Source of the DNA: Boletus sp. NGJ
Lineage: Eukaryota; Basidiomycota; Agaricomycetes; Boletales; Boletaceae
Length of the DNA: 64,000 nt
Reading direction: 5' to 3'
Assembly: GCA_019096195.1 (NCBI GenBank)
Contig: JAGTXK010000219.1
Coordinates: 124,001-188,000 of the forward strand
Part shown: in pieces, positions 35,263-47,013 of the stretch
Position numbering within the stretch: position 1 is the first letter of the stretch
Layout of the letters: the number at the start of each line of letters is the position of its first letter
Notes under the pieces: generated by a model
What the model was told of the DNA's origin: nothing
Seen by the model: the letters and a program-made list of their open reading frames with translations, nothing else
The model's database searches: none
Translations under genes and position numbers: made by a program

Positions 35263-38200
35263 CTACAATCCCGTATATCCACTCTGGAATCCAGTACTCG
35301 GTTGGACCCAACCAGTAGGCTGCGGAGCCCATCCTGTTGGTTGGGCTGGTACTCAAAGTCAACAAGTCTCGTCAGAAAGGTTGACAACATTACTCACGAT
35401 TGACTCGAAGAGCATTATATTTATCTACAACGAATTGTGGGACAAACCAAAAGGCACGAAATAGCCGTGCTCACCTGCCTGTTGGGGTGCAGCATGTTCG
35501 TTGTCCGGTGCGAATGTCCCAGATTTCATCTGCGCAAATATATTTGCAGGAGATGTATTTGAATTTGAACTGTTGTTTGATGGTGCTGGGGATGGAGTGG
35601 ATATGATGTTGTTAAATGGCGACGGCCCAAATGGCGAAAAACCGGTTGGATCTGCGACGCACTGTCAACAAATATATGGAGCATCCCAACGATACGCACT
35701 AGTCTGCACTGGTGCCGCTGCTATGTTAGGGAAAGGAGATGTTGGTGTGAAGCCACCAAACGGCCCACCACTAACGCCAGTAGGTTGACTTAAAATGGGA
35801 CCAGATGTAGGGAATCCAGTAGGTTGCGAGATAACTGTCTGGGGGTTGCCGGGGAACCCGGTAATATGGGGTTGCAGGAAAGACGGTTGTGTAGGCTGGG
35901 GTTGGGATTGGAAAGGTGATACATTGGAATGGCGCGTTGGAACAAAGCTGTTAAACCCGGTTTGTGTAGGTATCAGAGGTTGTAATAGCCCCTGATTAAC
36001 GGGTACGGGCGCATAGGGACCTCGTGGGCCATTCTGTTGGGGAAGGGGGAACACGCCAGAATGTTGATTCTGAAAATGCTGTCCGATGGAGGCAGGGGAC
36101 GACCCCATACCAAGCCCATTGTTGTAGCTTGGTGGCGGAGAGGCTACAAGGGGCGCAGATGCAGAGGGAGGTGTCGGAGAAAGAGGGACGACTCGACTTG
36201 TCTTGAGTTGGCTAAGACGTGCCAGTTGATCGAATACATTTGCTTCCGTAGTCTTCGCGAGTGAACTTGGGCTAGTAGCCATGCCTTCTTGGGAAGGGGC
36301 TGGGGCGGCGGAGGGAGGTGTTGCGACTGCTTGGGGCGCTGGGGGTACCGAGTGCGCCCTCGGTGGAGGCGCATTAGCCTGCGAGGTGGGGTTAGAAGCA
36401 GGAGGCTTCGAACCTGGTCTGTTCGTCCATGCATCATCGTCAAAGCCAGAGGCTGTCGCCATGGCGGAACTGGACCGCTGTGGGGGCTGCACGGGAGATG
36501 CTGTGGCTGGGCTACTTGTACGAACGAGCGGGGAACCGGAACGTTTGATTTGCTCAGATGCAGTCCCAATGGCGTCCAAATCAACGGTAGAAGGGGGTAG
36601 ACTCTTGCTGGGCTGAGGTCTACCGCGACGTTGTGTATTATTTTTCAAAACACCGCCTGGTCCCGCGAAGAGGTTGGGAGCTGGGTTAACGGGCTTCTTC
36701 CCGTTTTCCTCCTCCTGTAGTCGTATCGCAAGTTGTTCATCACTAGCCAGTTGATCCGGTGGAACAGGTTGGGGCCTAGCATACTTCTGTTGGATGATCT
36801 TGTTTACACGAATGATGTCCCCCTCCCGGAGGCCGAGCGAACGCATGGTAGATTCCGTGATGTCTGGAAGCAAGCTCTCATCGATTTTGTCTCTCTCAAA
36901 CGAGTGAGCATAGCGTGTACAGTCGTCAACGTCACAACCAGCGGACAAGAAGAATTCGAACCAGTCAACCTGGGGGCCTTTTTTCTGTGACGGAACAGGT
37001 TCGCGCTTCTTAGCCTCGATCGAACGCTTAAGCGCTAAGGGTTGATCGTCATCGTCGTTGGAAGCCCGCAGAGAAACATTTGTGCCTGGAGGACTGGATG
37101 ACTTCGTCGTCGTCGTCAAACGCTCGACATATCGCATGTCTTCAACGGACATCTTCTCAGACGGAACCTCAATGACAACACCATTGACCTTGTGTAATCT
37201 GAGCTTTCCGTTAGCGAATCCCATAAGTGCGGCTTCAACACGGAACTGTCCGCTTCGGTCATGCCAGGTTCTTGTCGACTCCGGAGAAGGTGCGTCTGGT
37301 CAGGTGAGTTAGGTAAATTCAATACCCAAAGACGAAAACGTACTCTTATGTTCACTGGGCGTACGTGTAACTGACGATGGATTGCTTACCGAAGACCGCG
37401 AGCGACTGGAGACCACAGTCAGAGGTGACCTGAGACGAGAATAAATTTATCGTACGCGGATGTACCCTGCTCAGTCTCGGGTTTTTGTTGCACATGCTTA
37501 GCGGTTTCCCGCCGTTGCTTCTTCGAGGTCTCCGTGGCAGCAACAGCCTGTTCCTTTTCTTGACGTTTCTTTTGTACCTCCACTGCAGCCTTAGCGCGCT
37601 CCTGTTCAGCCTTCTTCCTCTCCCTGCCAGCACGCTCCTTGGATTCACGCTCCCTCCTCTCGGCCTCCTCACGCTCTCGCTCTTTCCGTGCCCGATCACC
37701 GTCGTCTTGAGTGGGAATCGAAGTACCTAAGGACTGTGCAAACTGTTAGACATGCATGATCATCATATAACTACGCGATAACACCTACCTCGAGGTAGGA
37801 TGCGGGCACGACCCCTTCGTTACCATGTGCATTCCTACACTTCCACCACTCTTCGCCCTCCTTCTCAATGATACACAATCGCTCCCCTTCTTGGACTGAA
37901 AGTTCGTCAGGACCGGTACCCTCGAAGTCGTATAACGCAGTTGCGAATTCGCCTTCCTGTTCATCGCTAGCTAGGCGAGCATCCTCTTCATCTTCTGCTT
38001 CACCATTATCTGAGGGCTCTCTGGGAGGAATTATTTCAGGAGACTCTTCCGTGAACCTAACAGACACCCCGTTCTTCTTCGATGGGCTACTGCTTTCAAC
38101 AGGACGTGGTGGTGGGGTTATTGCTGATCGATGGATGTGGGAATCCGCACTGGCAGCCTCCGACACAGTCTTGGTGTTAGAAATAGCCAGCTTTCTCGAG

Positions 38201-38675
38201 TCATCCAGCTTAGTCAAGATTGTCTCTGCTATCTCCTCCTTGCCGACATTGAAGTGCAACTTCGCTGGATTACGACCTCCCATATCGATCAGAACGTGCT
38301 TATGCCTTTCAATTGTGAAATCCTCGACATCGGCAGTGTCCCACTTTTGCACAGGTGTCTAGAAAAGATGTAAATAGATAGCTATTGTACCGAAAGGAAC
38401 TTACCTTGTCCGATTCACTCGCGAAGAAGATTGACCCATTCCCAATACCAAGAGTACCCTTCTTCTTCTTGCCCTTCTTGTCTACTTCAGAGACGGCCCA
38501 TGTCTTGATGTTGTCTGCTTGTACTTTGACAGGAGTCTGAGCGACACGATCCGCTGGGTCCACGTATACACTGACAGGGCGCGCTGGGGGTTTTGGCTGC
38601 AATACTAGCTGAGAAATGATCACCATTCATAAAAACGAACTAACCGATGGAGGAACGAGCTGGGAACGAAGAACC

Positions 38676-38710
<35 letters not shown>

Positions 38711-39286
38711 CGGCTCTGGTACTTGCTCCTCTCCGCTAGACTTTGAGAGCGATAAATGAACATTTCCGGACAAAGGTGAGAGCATACCTCTTCAACGTAG
38801 TTCCCGGGGACAAAGCCGGCTTTACCACCGTCGTTCCGACTTTGAACAAGGATCCATTCGTCCTCACGATCAAAAACCATAAGGATCTCATCTTCTCTTA
38901 TAGTGAGCTCCCCTGGGGTAGTCGCATCGTAATCATATATTGCCTTTACGATAGAAGTATGCGGCGCCTGCGTAACCGCTCCATTTAAGTCTATACTATG
39001 AAAGACATGGAGGAACTTACCTGCTCCACGTAAGCTGCGGGAACCAACCCCGAAGGGCTGTCTTCGTCTTGTGAGTCACCTTTGATCTTCACCTTCCACC
39101 AGCTAATTCGATGTAGAAGTCAATTAGAGCGAGAGAGGTGAACAAGATTAGACTCAACTCGTCGTCAGTCTTCTCCAAAAGAAAGACGATCTGGTTCTCC
39201 CTGATTGCAATTTCATCCTCGGATTGCGGTTCATAGTCATAGGAAGCCTTGAGAACAGCGAGATATTCCTCGCCTGGTTGGGCCAT
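35263..39286 (-). CDS. SLA1: Actin-patch endocytic adaptor SLA1
   Basis: Links cargo with NPFxD signals to the actin machinery at clathrin pits. Start MAQPGEEYLAVLKASYDYEP at 39286 (the in-frame codon upstream is GTG). Order: SH3-1, SH3-2 (VFDREDEWILVQSRNDGGKA), a Pro-Glu repeat, a long PH-like region, SH3-3 (FATALYDFEGTGPDELSVQE), a charged coiled segment, the SHD1 domain (LRLHKVNGVVIEVPSEKMSV), the SAM-like SHD2 (DWFEFFLSAGCDVDDCTRYA), and a Pro/Gln-rich tail with repeats QPTGF/QPTGW. The last exon, read after an intron, is PAQPTGWAPQPTGWVQPSTG to a stop at 35263-35265. The tail repeats match those that bind EH-domain proteins in this family. Confidence 0.92.
38676..38717. repeat. GGTTCT hexanucleotide repeat coding for Pro-Glu in SLA1
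   Basis: Seven tandem 6-bp units, five identical and the last two with single changes. On the SLA1 strand and in its frame they encode a (Pro-Glu)n linker between the second SH3 domain and the PH-like region. Confidence 0.92.
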
Positions 39287-39551
39287 CGACACTCAACGCC
39301 GTGGGCTGGCTCAAGCTTGGAATTAGGCGAAGGTTCGGAAACGATACAATAATGTTGATCACCGTCAATTATGGCAGTTGGAAGGTAAGTTAATGGTAAG
39401 GTCTGAGCGCTCAGGTTATAGCACAAAAAGCAAGGCCTGAAGCAAGCTTGATGCTTTGAAGTACAGGTCAAGACTTGGTGATTGCTCTCTCGCACGTGAC
39501 CTCTCGGAAACACAACTGGTCACACAACCGAACAGAGGTGTGACACCCATG

Positions 39552-41322
39552 CTACAACGGGGGCCGGTTCTCACCAATCCATTTCGACTCTCCTCGTTGA
39601 GTGCCGCACGCAAAGCATGCTAGGTGGTTCGGTTCATTGGTTCTGGAAACCTGGGGGGTCGGCCTTCTGTCCCGGAAAAAAAAAAACTGCCCTCACAGTG
39701 TACAGACTATGCAATCCCACCGGTCCTCTCGTTCTACTTTCGTTGCCTCTGTGACGACGGGAGTGGTGTGGGAGGTGAAGTCAAGTTTTAACTGCGATGT
39801 TTTCCGTTTCTTCCTCGGTTGTATAGAGGTTTCGTCAGTCGGGGATATTTTGATCCGACCAAACCCACCGGAGGCAGGACCACTCACAGCGCCAATTGTG
39901 CTGGTAGTAGTAGAATCCCGATGGTCTTCAACGCCACAGGCATTTCCACACTCCCCGGAAGAGCCAACAGTCGGTAATATGAATTCCTGTGCGGGATCAA
40001 ACGCCGCAGCCCTAAGCGCATCCAAATCGTTCTCTTCGATGACCTCGAGCAATGTACGACGACGGTCGTAATCTGTCTCAGAGTCACGTTTCTCATCTTC
40101 TGACTCCATGTCCTCTGATAGTATAGGAAGATTTGAAGAGGACGATTCGCCTTGAAGTGCTTGGATTCGTTGTTCAGCAGCTTGTGCACGTTCTTCCCTT
40201 GCCCGTTTACTGCATAGTACCATGACTATCGAAAAGACCTCAAAGAGAATCCATACCAACCTCCCCGCTTTCTTCCGGAACCCAATACCATGCGATTTAC
40301 CTTCCGCTTCCAGGTTCTCGTTCAAGACTTTTCCGATGGAGTTGAACGCGCTCGAATTTAATCTCGTTCCTGCTTTCCGCTTCTTGGATGTCTGTAGGGC
40401 CTTGGGTTTGCGGGGCCGCCGCGAGACAGGACGCGCTCTCGAATGAGCACCACCACACTGGATTATTTAGTCTAAGTAAAATCGATGTATTTGGAGAATA
40501 ATGAAACATCACCATGTATTCGGGGAGCTCCCCCATCTCGATACCCTGCCCCGCAGTTTTAGCAGAGTCAACTAGTCTGGTGCCAGATGACCAGTAACCT
40601 AAGACGTGATGGAGAAAGTGGGGGGTCAAGGCTTCGTAAACAAAAGAAAAGAACAGGATATTGTACCGTCCCCGTAGTACCCCTTGCTTTGAAGGGCGCG
40701 CACTTCTTGCTGGAGCTGACGCCAGAGAGCTTGGAACGCAGATCCATGGTTCATGTGCTATGATGAAGCTCTGTTATGATTCCCCATTAATTGCAGTATG
40801 ACTTGTTTGCCAACCTTAATGTGGGCCAACTAGCAGTGGATGATGATCAGTAAGGGATGCAAATACAGAAGCCAAGTCCGTATGGAATACCTCATGACAC
40901 AATGTACTCATCAACCAGTGAGTGGAGAGTAATGATCCCGTAGATGACCGTAGGACGAGTTCTTTCAATGTCACATATTTGATTCATCGGCAGTTACATC
41001 CTAGGCGAAGCGGAATTACCTATAGTCTCGCCGTGATTCCAGTTGCGTCCTGCAAAAACGCTATTGTACTCGTACTAAAGTCCGGTCAGGCCACCTAACT
41101 AAGGCTCGTCATCATCTCGGGGAGGCTGATCAATCGCACCTCTTCGACACTATTCACAACAAATCCATGTGCTTTCATGATTGGTTTCACCTGAGCAGCG
41201 AGGGCGCGAAGAAGCTGGCGAGCAGCCTCCTCGACCATGGGGTCACCCATTGGCAGAACGGTGATGAAATTCACAAAAGGATTTGGATTGGGCTCGCGCT
41301 CGTTGATGCGTAAGCGGACCAT
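39552..41322 (-). CDS. WSS1: WSS1-type DNA-protein-crosslink metalloprotease (WLM domain)
   Basis: SprT-like zinc protease that digests DNA-protein crosslinks and SUMO-linked proteins in the nucleus. Start MVRLRINEREPNPNPFVNFI at 41322. Joined exons give VNSVEEYEYNSVFAGRNWNH, a 5'-spliced ELVLRSS segment, then the active site CHELAHIKHMNHGSAF (HExxH with a third His). This motif spans three exons, the middle one only 15 nt (40815-40829). GYYGDGYWSSGTRL and a charged linker follow. A RanBP2-type zinc finger, WDCIVCTLTNEPNHLACFAC, is restored by a final intron; the stop is at 39552-39554. Full-length by domain content. Confidence 0.92.
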
Positions 41323-41370
41323 TTCAGTATCGACGGCTTCAGGATTGTGGAGGTTAACGCTACGGAAACT

Positions 41371-42616
41371 TCAATGAAGCGTGACGAAGCGATCGGTTGT
41401 GAATACAACAGTAATTACAGAACTCCGACCTATAACACTAGCACACACTTCCGAAGATCAACTTATTGCAATACTTGTACTTACCCCTGCAGTGACCCCA
41501 CTACGCGCAGCACCAGAAGCAAGGGCACTTGCCAACAAGTCTCGACAGTTCCTCAATCGTTCTCGCCTCACCACAAACCATGAGCTCTCCGAGTTTGGTA
41601 CCGCAAGAGGAACACCAGCGATTCCTTTCAACTGTGCCTCTTGGACCGCTTTCACCAATGAGTCAACCTCTGCCTCCGAATCAAGATCGTCTAGGTTCTC
41701 TGCTGCATCGTCACCTTCCAGCCGACTTGCTGTGGTAGGCACCTGGGTCTTCTTCGGTGCTTTCTTTGTTGCCGCCTTGTTAGGATCCATACCCGATGCA
41801 ATTGCAGCCTCCATCGCGAGTCTTTTCTTCTCCGCCTTTTCCTTCTCTCTCCTTTCCTTCTTCTCTGCTTTGGTCTCCTTCTTGACCGGTTCAACCCAAT
41901 TGGGGTTATTGGCTCGATTCCATTCGAGAAGTAGTTCATCATATGCTTTTGAACGTCCTTGTACCGCCCGCTTTGCTCCCATCGAGTGCGCTTTACAAGT
42001 GAGCGAGCGCGAGCATGGGAGGCCCTTATCATTGATGACACCACACTGCCTGTCATAGTCCACAGGACCTTTGGTCCGTCCCTTGGTGATCTTTATCTTC
42101 TTCTTGCTGGGTTCGGACGGGTCATCTCCTTCTTCACCATCCACTCCACGCTTCTTGCCTTTCTTCAGCTCCACTGTCAGACAAATGCATCCCAGGATAT
42201 CGGGTTAATCCATGATAGCGCGTGAAGAGCGAGAATTGATTGATACCTTCACCGTCTGCTGACTTGTTTTTGACCCACTTCTTGCCCAATCGTATGTCAC
42301 TGCAATTTGCTGGGTGATCATGACATCAACACCAGAAGCTTTGCAGGCAGCGGGTATCGAACTCACTAGCATGGTCAGAGATGGCACTCCGTAGCACTGG
42401 CTTATCGCAGTCACTACAACGCACAACACCAAGATCTGATCTCAGTGGCTCAACACCAAAGATCTTCATGTCGCGTGCAGAAAGCCATGAGGTTGGGGGT
42501 GAAGGCAGGTTTGCTACATGCGCTTCTGTTGGTGGCGTGTTATAACGCGGGGTAGTAAGTGAATTCCAGGAGAATGGTGATGATGAATGACTAGGTCGTT
42601 TGAGTCTGAGCACCAT
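41371..42616 (-). CDS. SGF73: SAGA deubiquitinase-module subunit SGF73/ataxin-7 (SCA7 domain)
   Basis: Anchors the H2B deubiquitinase module to SAGA. Start MVLRLKRPSHSSSPFSWNSL at 42616. An N-terminal zinc finger reads VVRCSDCDKPVLRSAISDHA, completed over an intron by TNCSDIRLGKKWVKNKS. The SCA7 domain follows: GPVDYDRQCGVINDKGLPC, SRSLTCKAHSMGAKRAVQG, YDELLLEWNRANNPNW. A Lys/Glu-rich coiled region and acidic stretch come next. The last exon is less certain: after GVTAG a GTAAGT intron may lead to GRSSVITVVFTTDRFVTLH with stop at 41371-41373, or the frame may simply run to 41458. Either way the 3' end is very close to the WSS1 start. Confidence 0.9.
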
Positions 42617-42960
42617 GGCCGTTCTTGTCCAACCACTGGGACGGCACAGCCACACTAAACTTGAATTACGTAAAGGGTTTGGAGTGCATATTGCTACTCA
42701 AAATTCGCATTCTCTCCAGAAACATCAACGCTCCGAAAGGGAACCAAATTTACCATGTTGTTGGGGAACGTCAAGCAGATGCAACTGAAGTAATAATCCT
42801 GAGCTCTTCCGAGTCGCGCTTACGGATTGCATCGTGTGAAAAGGGCAATAATTGTATTTTGGTTGGATCCTAAGGCGATCATGGGGAGAAGGATAGATTA
42901 TTTCTGACGAAAACACAATGTGAACATTGACGAGTTGTTTAGGTCAGGGGACGATGTTAA
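42617..42960. other. Spacer upstream of SGF73
   Basis: About 340 bp between SGF73 and the small gene downstream, both minus strand; presumably SGF73 promoter. Nothing recognised. Confidence 0.35.
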
Positions 42961-43345
42961 TCAAGTCGGAACCCAAAGATCATAGAGCTGCTTATCTACT
43001 GCGTCAAAACATGTAAGAAGCGCGGGGTCTGACCGTATGGTTATCTTGCGGGTAGCAAGGAATCCAGCCGATGCGTGAGCGCGGACAGCGAGATTGTCCG
43101 TCTGATGGAAACTGGTGCTGACACCGGACTCCGATATCGTTGTCGAAGATGGAGAAGTAGTGACGTCCTTGAGATATTCAGATGTCAGCAAACAAGCGGA
43201 AGAGGCACGCACAGGGGCTTACCTGGGTCGAGCTGATGGAGCGATTCCTGCGGTGAGGCGTGGAGATCGGTGTGGTGTTTGCTGAACAGAGTGGAATATT
43301 GGGTCAGGACGAGAACGCGGTGTGTGAGGGAGACTTACTCGACAT
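42961..43345 (-). CDS. Small protein of about 90 residues, function unknown
   Basis: Not recognised. Three exons join in phase: ATGTCGA (43345 down), an intron GTAAGT...TTCAG, a short exon coding NTTPISTPHRRNRSISSTQ, an intron GTAAGC...CAAG, and a last exon to the stop at 42961-42963. The N-terminal third is Ser/Thr-rich and basic; the C-terminal part (DNLAVRAHASAGFLATRKIT, then LLTCFDAVDKQLYDLWVPT) looks folded and helical. No signal peptide or membrane segment. Consistent splice phases and clear donor sites support a real gene. It is head to head with VID27, 85 bp apart. Confidence 0.7.
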
Positions 43346-43430
43346 GACGGTTTGGGAAGAGTGCAATCGCGTCACAGAGCACGTAACGCGTATGTCACGT
43401 CAGGCAAGATCGTTCTTTTGACTTACCACA
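43346..43430. promoter_or_regulatory. Very short divergent promoter, small gene / VID27
   Basis: Only 85 bp separate the two divergent start codons. Any promoter must be shared or lie inside an intron or 5' exon of one gene. Confidence 0.5.
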
Positions 43431-46271
43431 ATGAACATCTTCAAAAGCTGTAAGTTGCGATAAGCTCTCGGACACGACATCCATACTGACACCAGAAAAA
43501 AAGTGATAGGCAAAGTCTGGCGTAAGCATCAGTTCACGCTGATCATCCTCCACATAACTCATAGTGTGTCTTCAGAAGATCCTAACGCCGCTGAGGTAGT
43601 CAAAATTGAACCGGGTCAACTGTATCTCGTCAGGCCAGGAAACGTGCGGTCTTCTAGGGAATGCATGTATGCTTTCGCGTTTCCAATCCGGTTCTCGCAT
43701 TAGTTGCATATTCGTTTCGCAGTTACAACGAGGCAATTGCTACCATAAGACGGGTCCCCTCCCTCGAGCACAACTTCCAACTTGTTATCACCCGCGTATA
43801 TGAGGAGGGTGACCAAGAATTACTAGAGGACGAAGACGAAAGTGCGACATATCAGATCTCCGATGAGCCCCACTCACCACGTTCCAGCCGACGAAGAGAA
43901 GGTCTTCCTTATCAGCGAAGAGCTCGAGTTCCGACCTGGTCCGGGAGAAACTCCACAAGAGACCTCCTTTGTGTGGCGTGATCTAGATGGCGATGTCGAC
44001 GAACTTTACGAGTTTCTCATGACAGAGGAGACGAACGAGTCCACACGCGCATTCTTCGAAACTTGCATGTACCGCGCTATGTATGAGCGCAAGCACAGAA
44101 CAAGCGCGGATAACGTCCGAGATTCGGAACTTGAACAGTTTATCTGGAAGTGAGTACCCTATCATATTGCTGGAACACGATCGGTTTCCAAGCATTTCGC
44201 CCCAGGCCTCCTGCACTCAAGAGCACCAGAGCAAAAGCCAAACAGAAAAAGACCGTAACTCGGAAGGAGACGAACAACCATCCAGCGACCGTAGAAGATG
44301 TTTCGGCTGCTAAACAATCTGTTATTTCTACGCCGAAGAAGGCCGTCGGTAAATCCAAACCTGTCCCGCATGGTGCAGATTTACCACAAATCGCTGAGGC
44401 TCAAGCCTATTTTTTCATTTGGGACATGGAGGCTGATGGATTTGTGTCTGCGTACGACGAAGTCCTTGATGCAAAAATCGTTGAGCGCACTTCCGGTAAC
44501 TATAATTACTGGGTTGTCGCAACGTGCGATGAGGGCGACCTGATAATGCACAAGATCGCCTCCGACATGAATCCTCGATGGTCTCAACAGACGCATTCCC
44601 TCACTTGGAATTATAATCTTGGAGGAACTTACGGAAGCTGGGCGTTTCAGTTTACCTCTCCAGAGGGGTATGAAAGGTTCAAGGAAGCCTTTACTAAAAC
44701 AGCATGGGAAACACTACATCGGGTACCTTGGACTAAAATCAAGGTAAGCCAACCTTAGCATCAACTGACAGCATATCCATATCCTAATCTCCCAATAGCC
44801 GGACGAACAAGCGTATGTAATGAGTTCCAGCTCTGAAGATGTGGAGATGCGTGATGTAGAAGACGAAGAGGGAGATGAAGAGGAGGTTTTGTCCGAGCTC
44901 GATCCTGATGAAGGTGGTTTCTTTACTCTCCGAAAGTAGCTTCGTGTTCCTGATTGTCACAGAGCAAAGCGACGAAGAGGAAGAAGAGGAGGACTCATCT
45001 TCCATTCCAAGGCTCTCGGGAGAGCGCAACTCGATGTTAACGATCGGATACAAAGGGGACCGCTCATACGTTGTGCGGGGGAACAATATCGGCGTCTTCT
45101 CTCATACCGGTGACAACCAAGTGAAGTACTTTGCAACCATTAGCAAGATTTCGACCACCAAAGGGAGGGAGTTCAAACCCCGAGAGGTAGCTTCATTCTC
45201 ACGTATTCGGGTAGAATTATGCTGATCAATGTGGAAGGTTATGCTACATGATCAAGACACAAAGATGGTCTTAATGAACCCTTCTGACCCTCACTCGTTG
45301 TATAACATGGACATTGAACGTGGAAAAGTCGTAGAGGAATGGAAAGTCCACGATGATGTCACGGTCGACCACATGGCGCCCGATAACAAATTTGCCCAAA
45401 CGACCCGAGAGCAGACTCTTGTTGGCGCGTCGCACAACGCGCTCTTCCGTATCGACCCGCGTATCTCTGGAAACAAAATGGTCGATAGTCAATATAAACA
45501 GTACGTCAGCAAGAACAAGTTTTCCGGCCTTGCGACTACGGCCAACGGCCAACTCGCTGTGGCGAGTGAGAAGGGTGACATCAGACTTTTCGACTGCATC
45601 GGCAAGAATGCAAAGACAGCATTACCACCACTTGGAGATCCTATCATTGGTATTGATGTCACTGCCAGCGGACGGTGGATAGTCGCAACAACGAAGGGCT
45701 ATTTGCTCCTTATCGACACTCTTATTGGCGAGGGCAGATATGCTGGCTCCCTTGGCTTTGATCGCAGTTTCCCTGCAGAGGCGAAGCCGATGCCACGACG
45801 ACTTACATTACGTGCGGAACATGTTGCATACATGAATCACGAAATCAGTTTCTCGCCTGCTCGGTAGGTACAATCTCGAACGCAAGTGAGGCGATATACC
45901 GATCAAGTTTCTTGCTAGATTTAACCAAGGAGAAGGCCAAGAAGAGAATGCGATAGTGACGTCGACCGGCAAATATGTGATAGCTTGGGACTTTAAGAAG
46001 GTTAAGAAGGGGCAACTTGACAAGTATGAGATCAAGAAGTATGAGGATACTGTGGTTCAGGATAACTTCAAGTTTGGAGATGACAAAGAAATCGTAAGCG
46101 AAGCTGTCTCTTTAACGGTGAATTTTGTTCTCAGCAGACGTTCAGATTGTTGCTTTGGAGAACAACGTGTTGGCGATCAACAAGAAAAATCTGAAGAGGC
46201 CGACCAGAACATCGCTAGCTCCGATGAGCAGTTTGCAGAGCAATTCGAGCATCGTGAATAGTCCATATTGA
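43431..46271 (+). CDS. VID27: VID27-family protein (WD-like C-terminal domain)
   Basis: Fungal and plant cytoplasmic protein linked to vacuole import and degradation; its molecular role is poorly defined. A short exon MNIFKS joins to LIGKVW, then to DPNAAEVVKIEPGQLYLVRP and ECIYNEAIATIRRVPS, the usual N-terminal start. Middle region: FVWRDLDGDVDELYEFLM and the PH-like EAQAYFFIWDMEADGFVSAY. A strongly acidic linker (SSSEDVEMRDVEDEEGDEEE) leads to a beta-propeller-like VID27 domain: RGNNIGVFSH, VMLHDQDTKMVLMNPSDPHS, FSGLATTANGQLAVASEKGD, TSTGKYVIAWDFKKVKKGQL. It ends QSNSSIVNSPY at 46271. All exons fit in phase. Confidence 0.9.
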
Positions 46272-46418
46272 CTACGTGCTATGTAGATGGACGTCCTTGT
46301 CGAGTCAAAAGGGAAAGGCGAATACCCGGTGCACGTAGCATGCAAAAACTGGGTGTTAAGAAAGAGTGGGGGGTTTCCTGTATAGTAATTTATGTGTGTT
46401 AAGTGATGGAATAAAACT

Positions 46419-47013
46419 TCAACTCTTTTCCGACTGTGAGCCTGGTTGAGAGCTCGCTGGGTGTGGTGCCCGATCCCTGGCATCTACGTACCTCCATATA
46501 CCGAGATGCCACATAACTCTTGGTATCATCAAGGTGACCCCCGTAACTACCGTCGCCCATAGCATTGGAGTCCACTGCGTGACATCCCACCGGTCATCAC
46601 CCAAAGCCCACAATGTGAGATAGAGATGTGAAACGTCTCCGATGAGAAGGGGGACCAGAAGCGATCGGACGATCTTTTCCTGGAGTGCAGGGTGCGAAGC
46701 CAAGTGCTTTCTGACTGCAGTGAGGATGAAGATGCCGAGGAGACCCATGAGGGCACAGACGTGTGCGAGTTGGATGACTGTTACGATGGAAGCCTTGGGG
46801 AGAATGGGAGGAGGGGGGCTGCCTGCTGGCCAGGGAGCTTGAGCGTTATGAGCCTGGGTGATTGACCTAGTATCGATGATAAGGCGAGGAGGAGATAATT
46901 ACCGATTTGGGGTCACAGAGGGTGCCAATGAAGCCAATGATGGTCAACGCAGGCTCATAAAAGGCGAAGAGGGCATAGTAGAAGTCGGGAACTGCAGAAG
47001 TCGGCGGCTGCAT
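46419..47013 (-). CDS. Small integral membrane protein (DUF7704-like)
   Basis: Function unknown. Start MQPPTSAVPDFYYALFAFYE at 47013, with a first hydrophobic stretch PALTIIGFIGTLCD. One intron (GTAATT...CACCCAG) joins DPKS to AHNAQAPWPAGS. Further helices: SIVTVIQLAHVCALMGLLGI, RSLLVPLLIGDVSHLYLTLW and MLWATVVTGVTLMIPRVMWH; the protein ends in a polar tail GSQSEKS at 46419. About four membrane segments, around 180 residues, matching the small fungal membrane family that I remember as DUF7704; the name is from memory, the topology from sequence. Confidence 0.75.

Noticed and set aside
41381-42058. 225-codon open frame on plus, antisense to SGF73
   Set aside because: Composition (Ser/Phe/Leu-rich) mirrors the Lys/Glu-rich SGF73 coding strand, whose SCA7 domain is clearly real.
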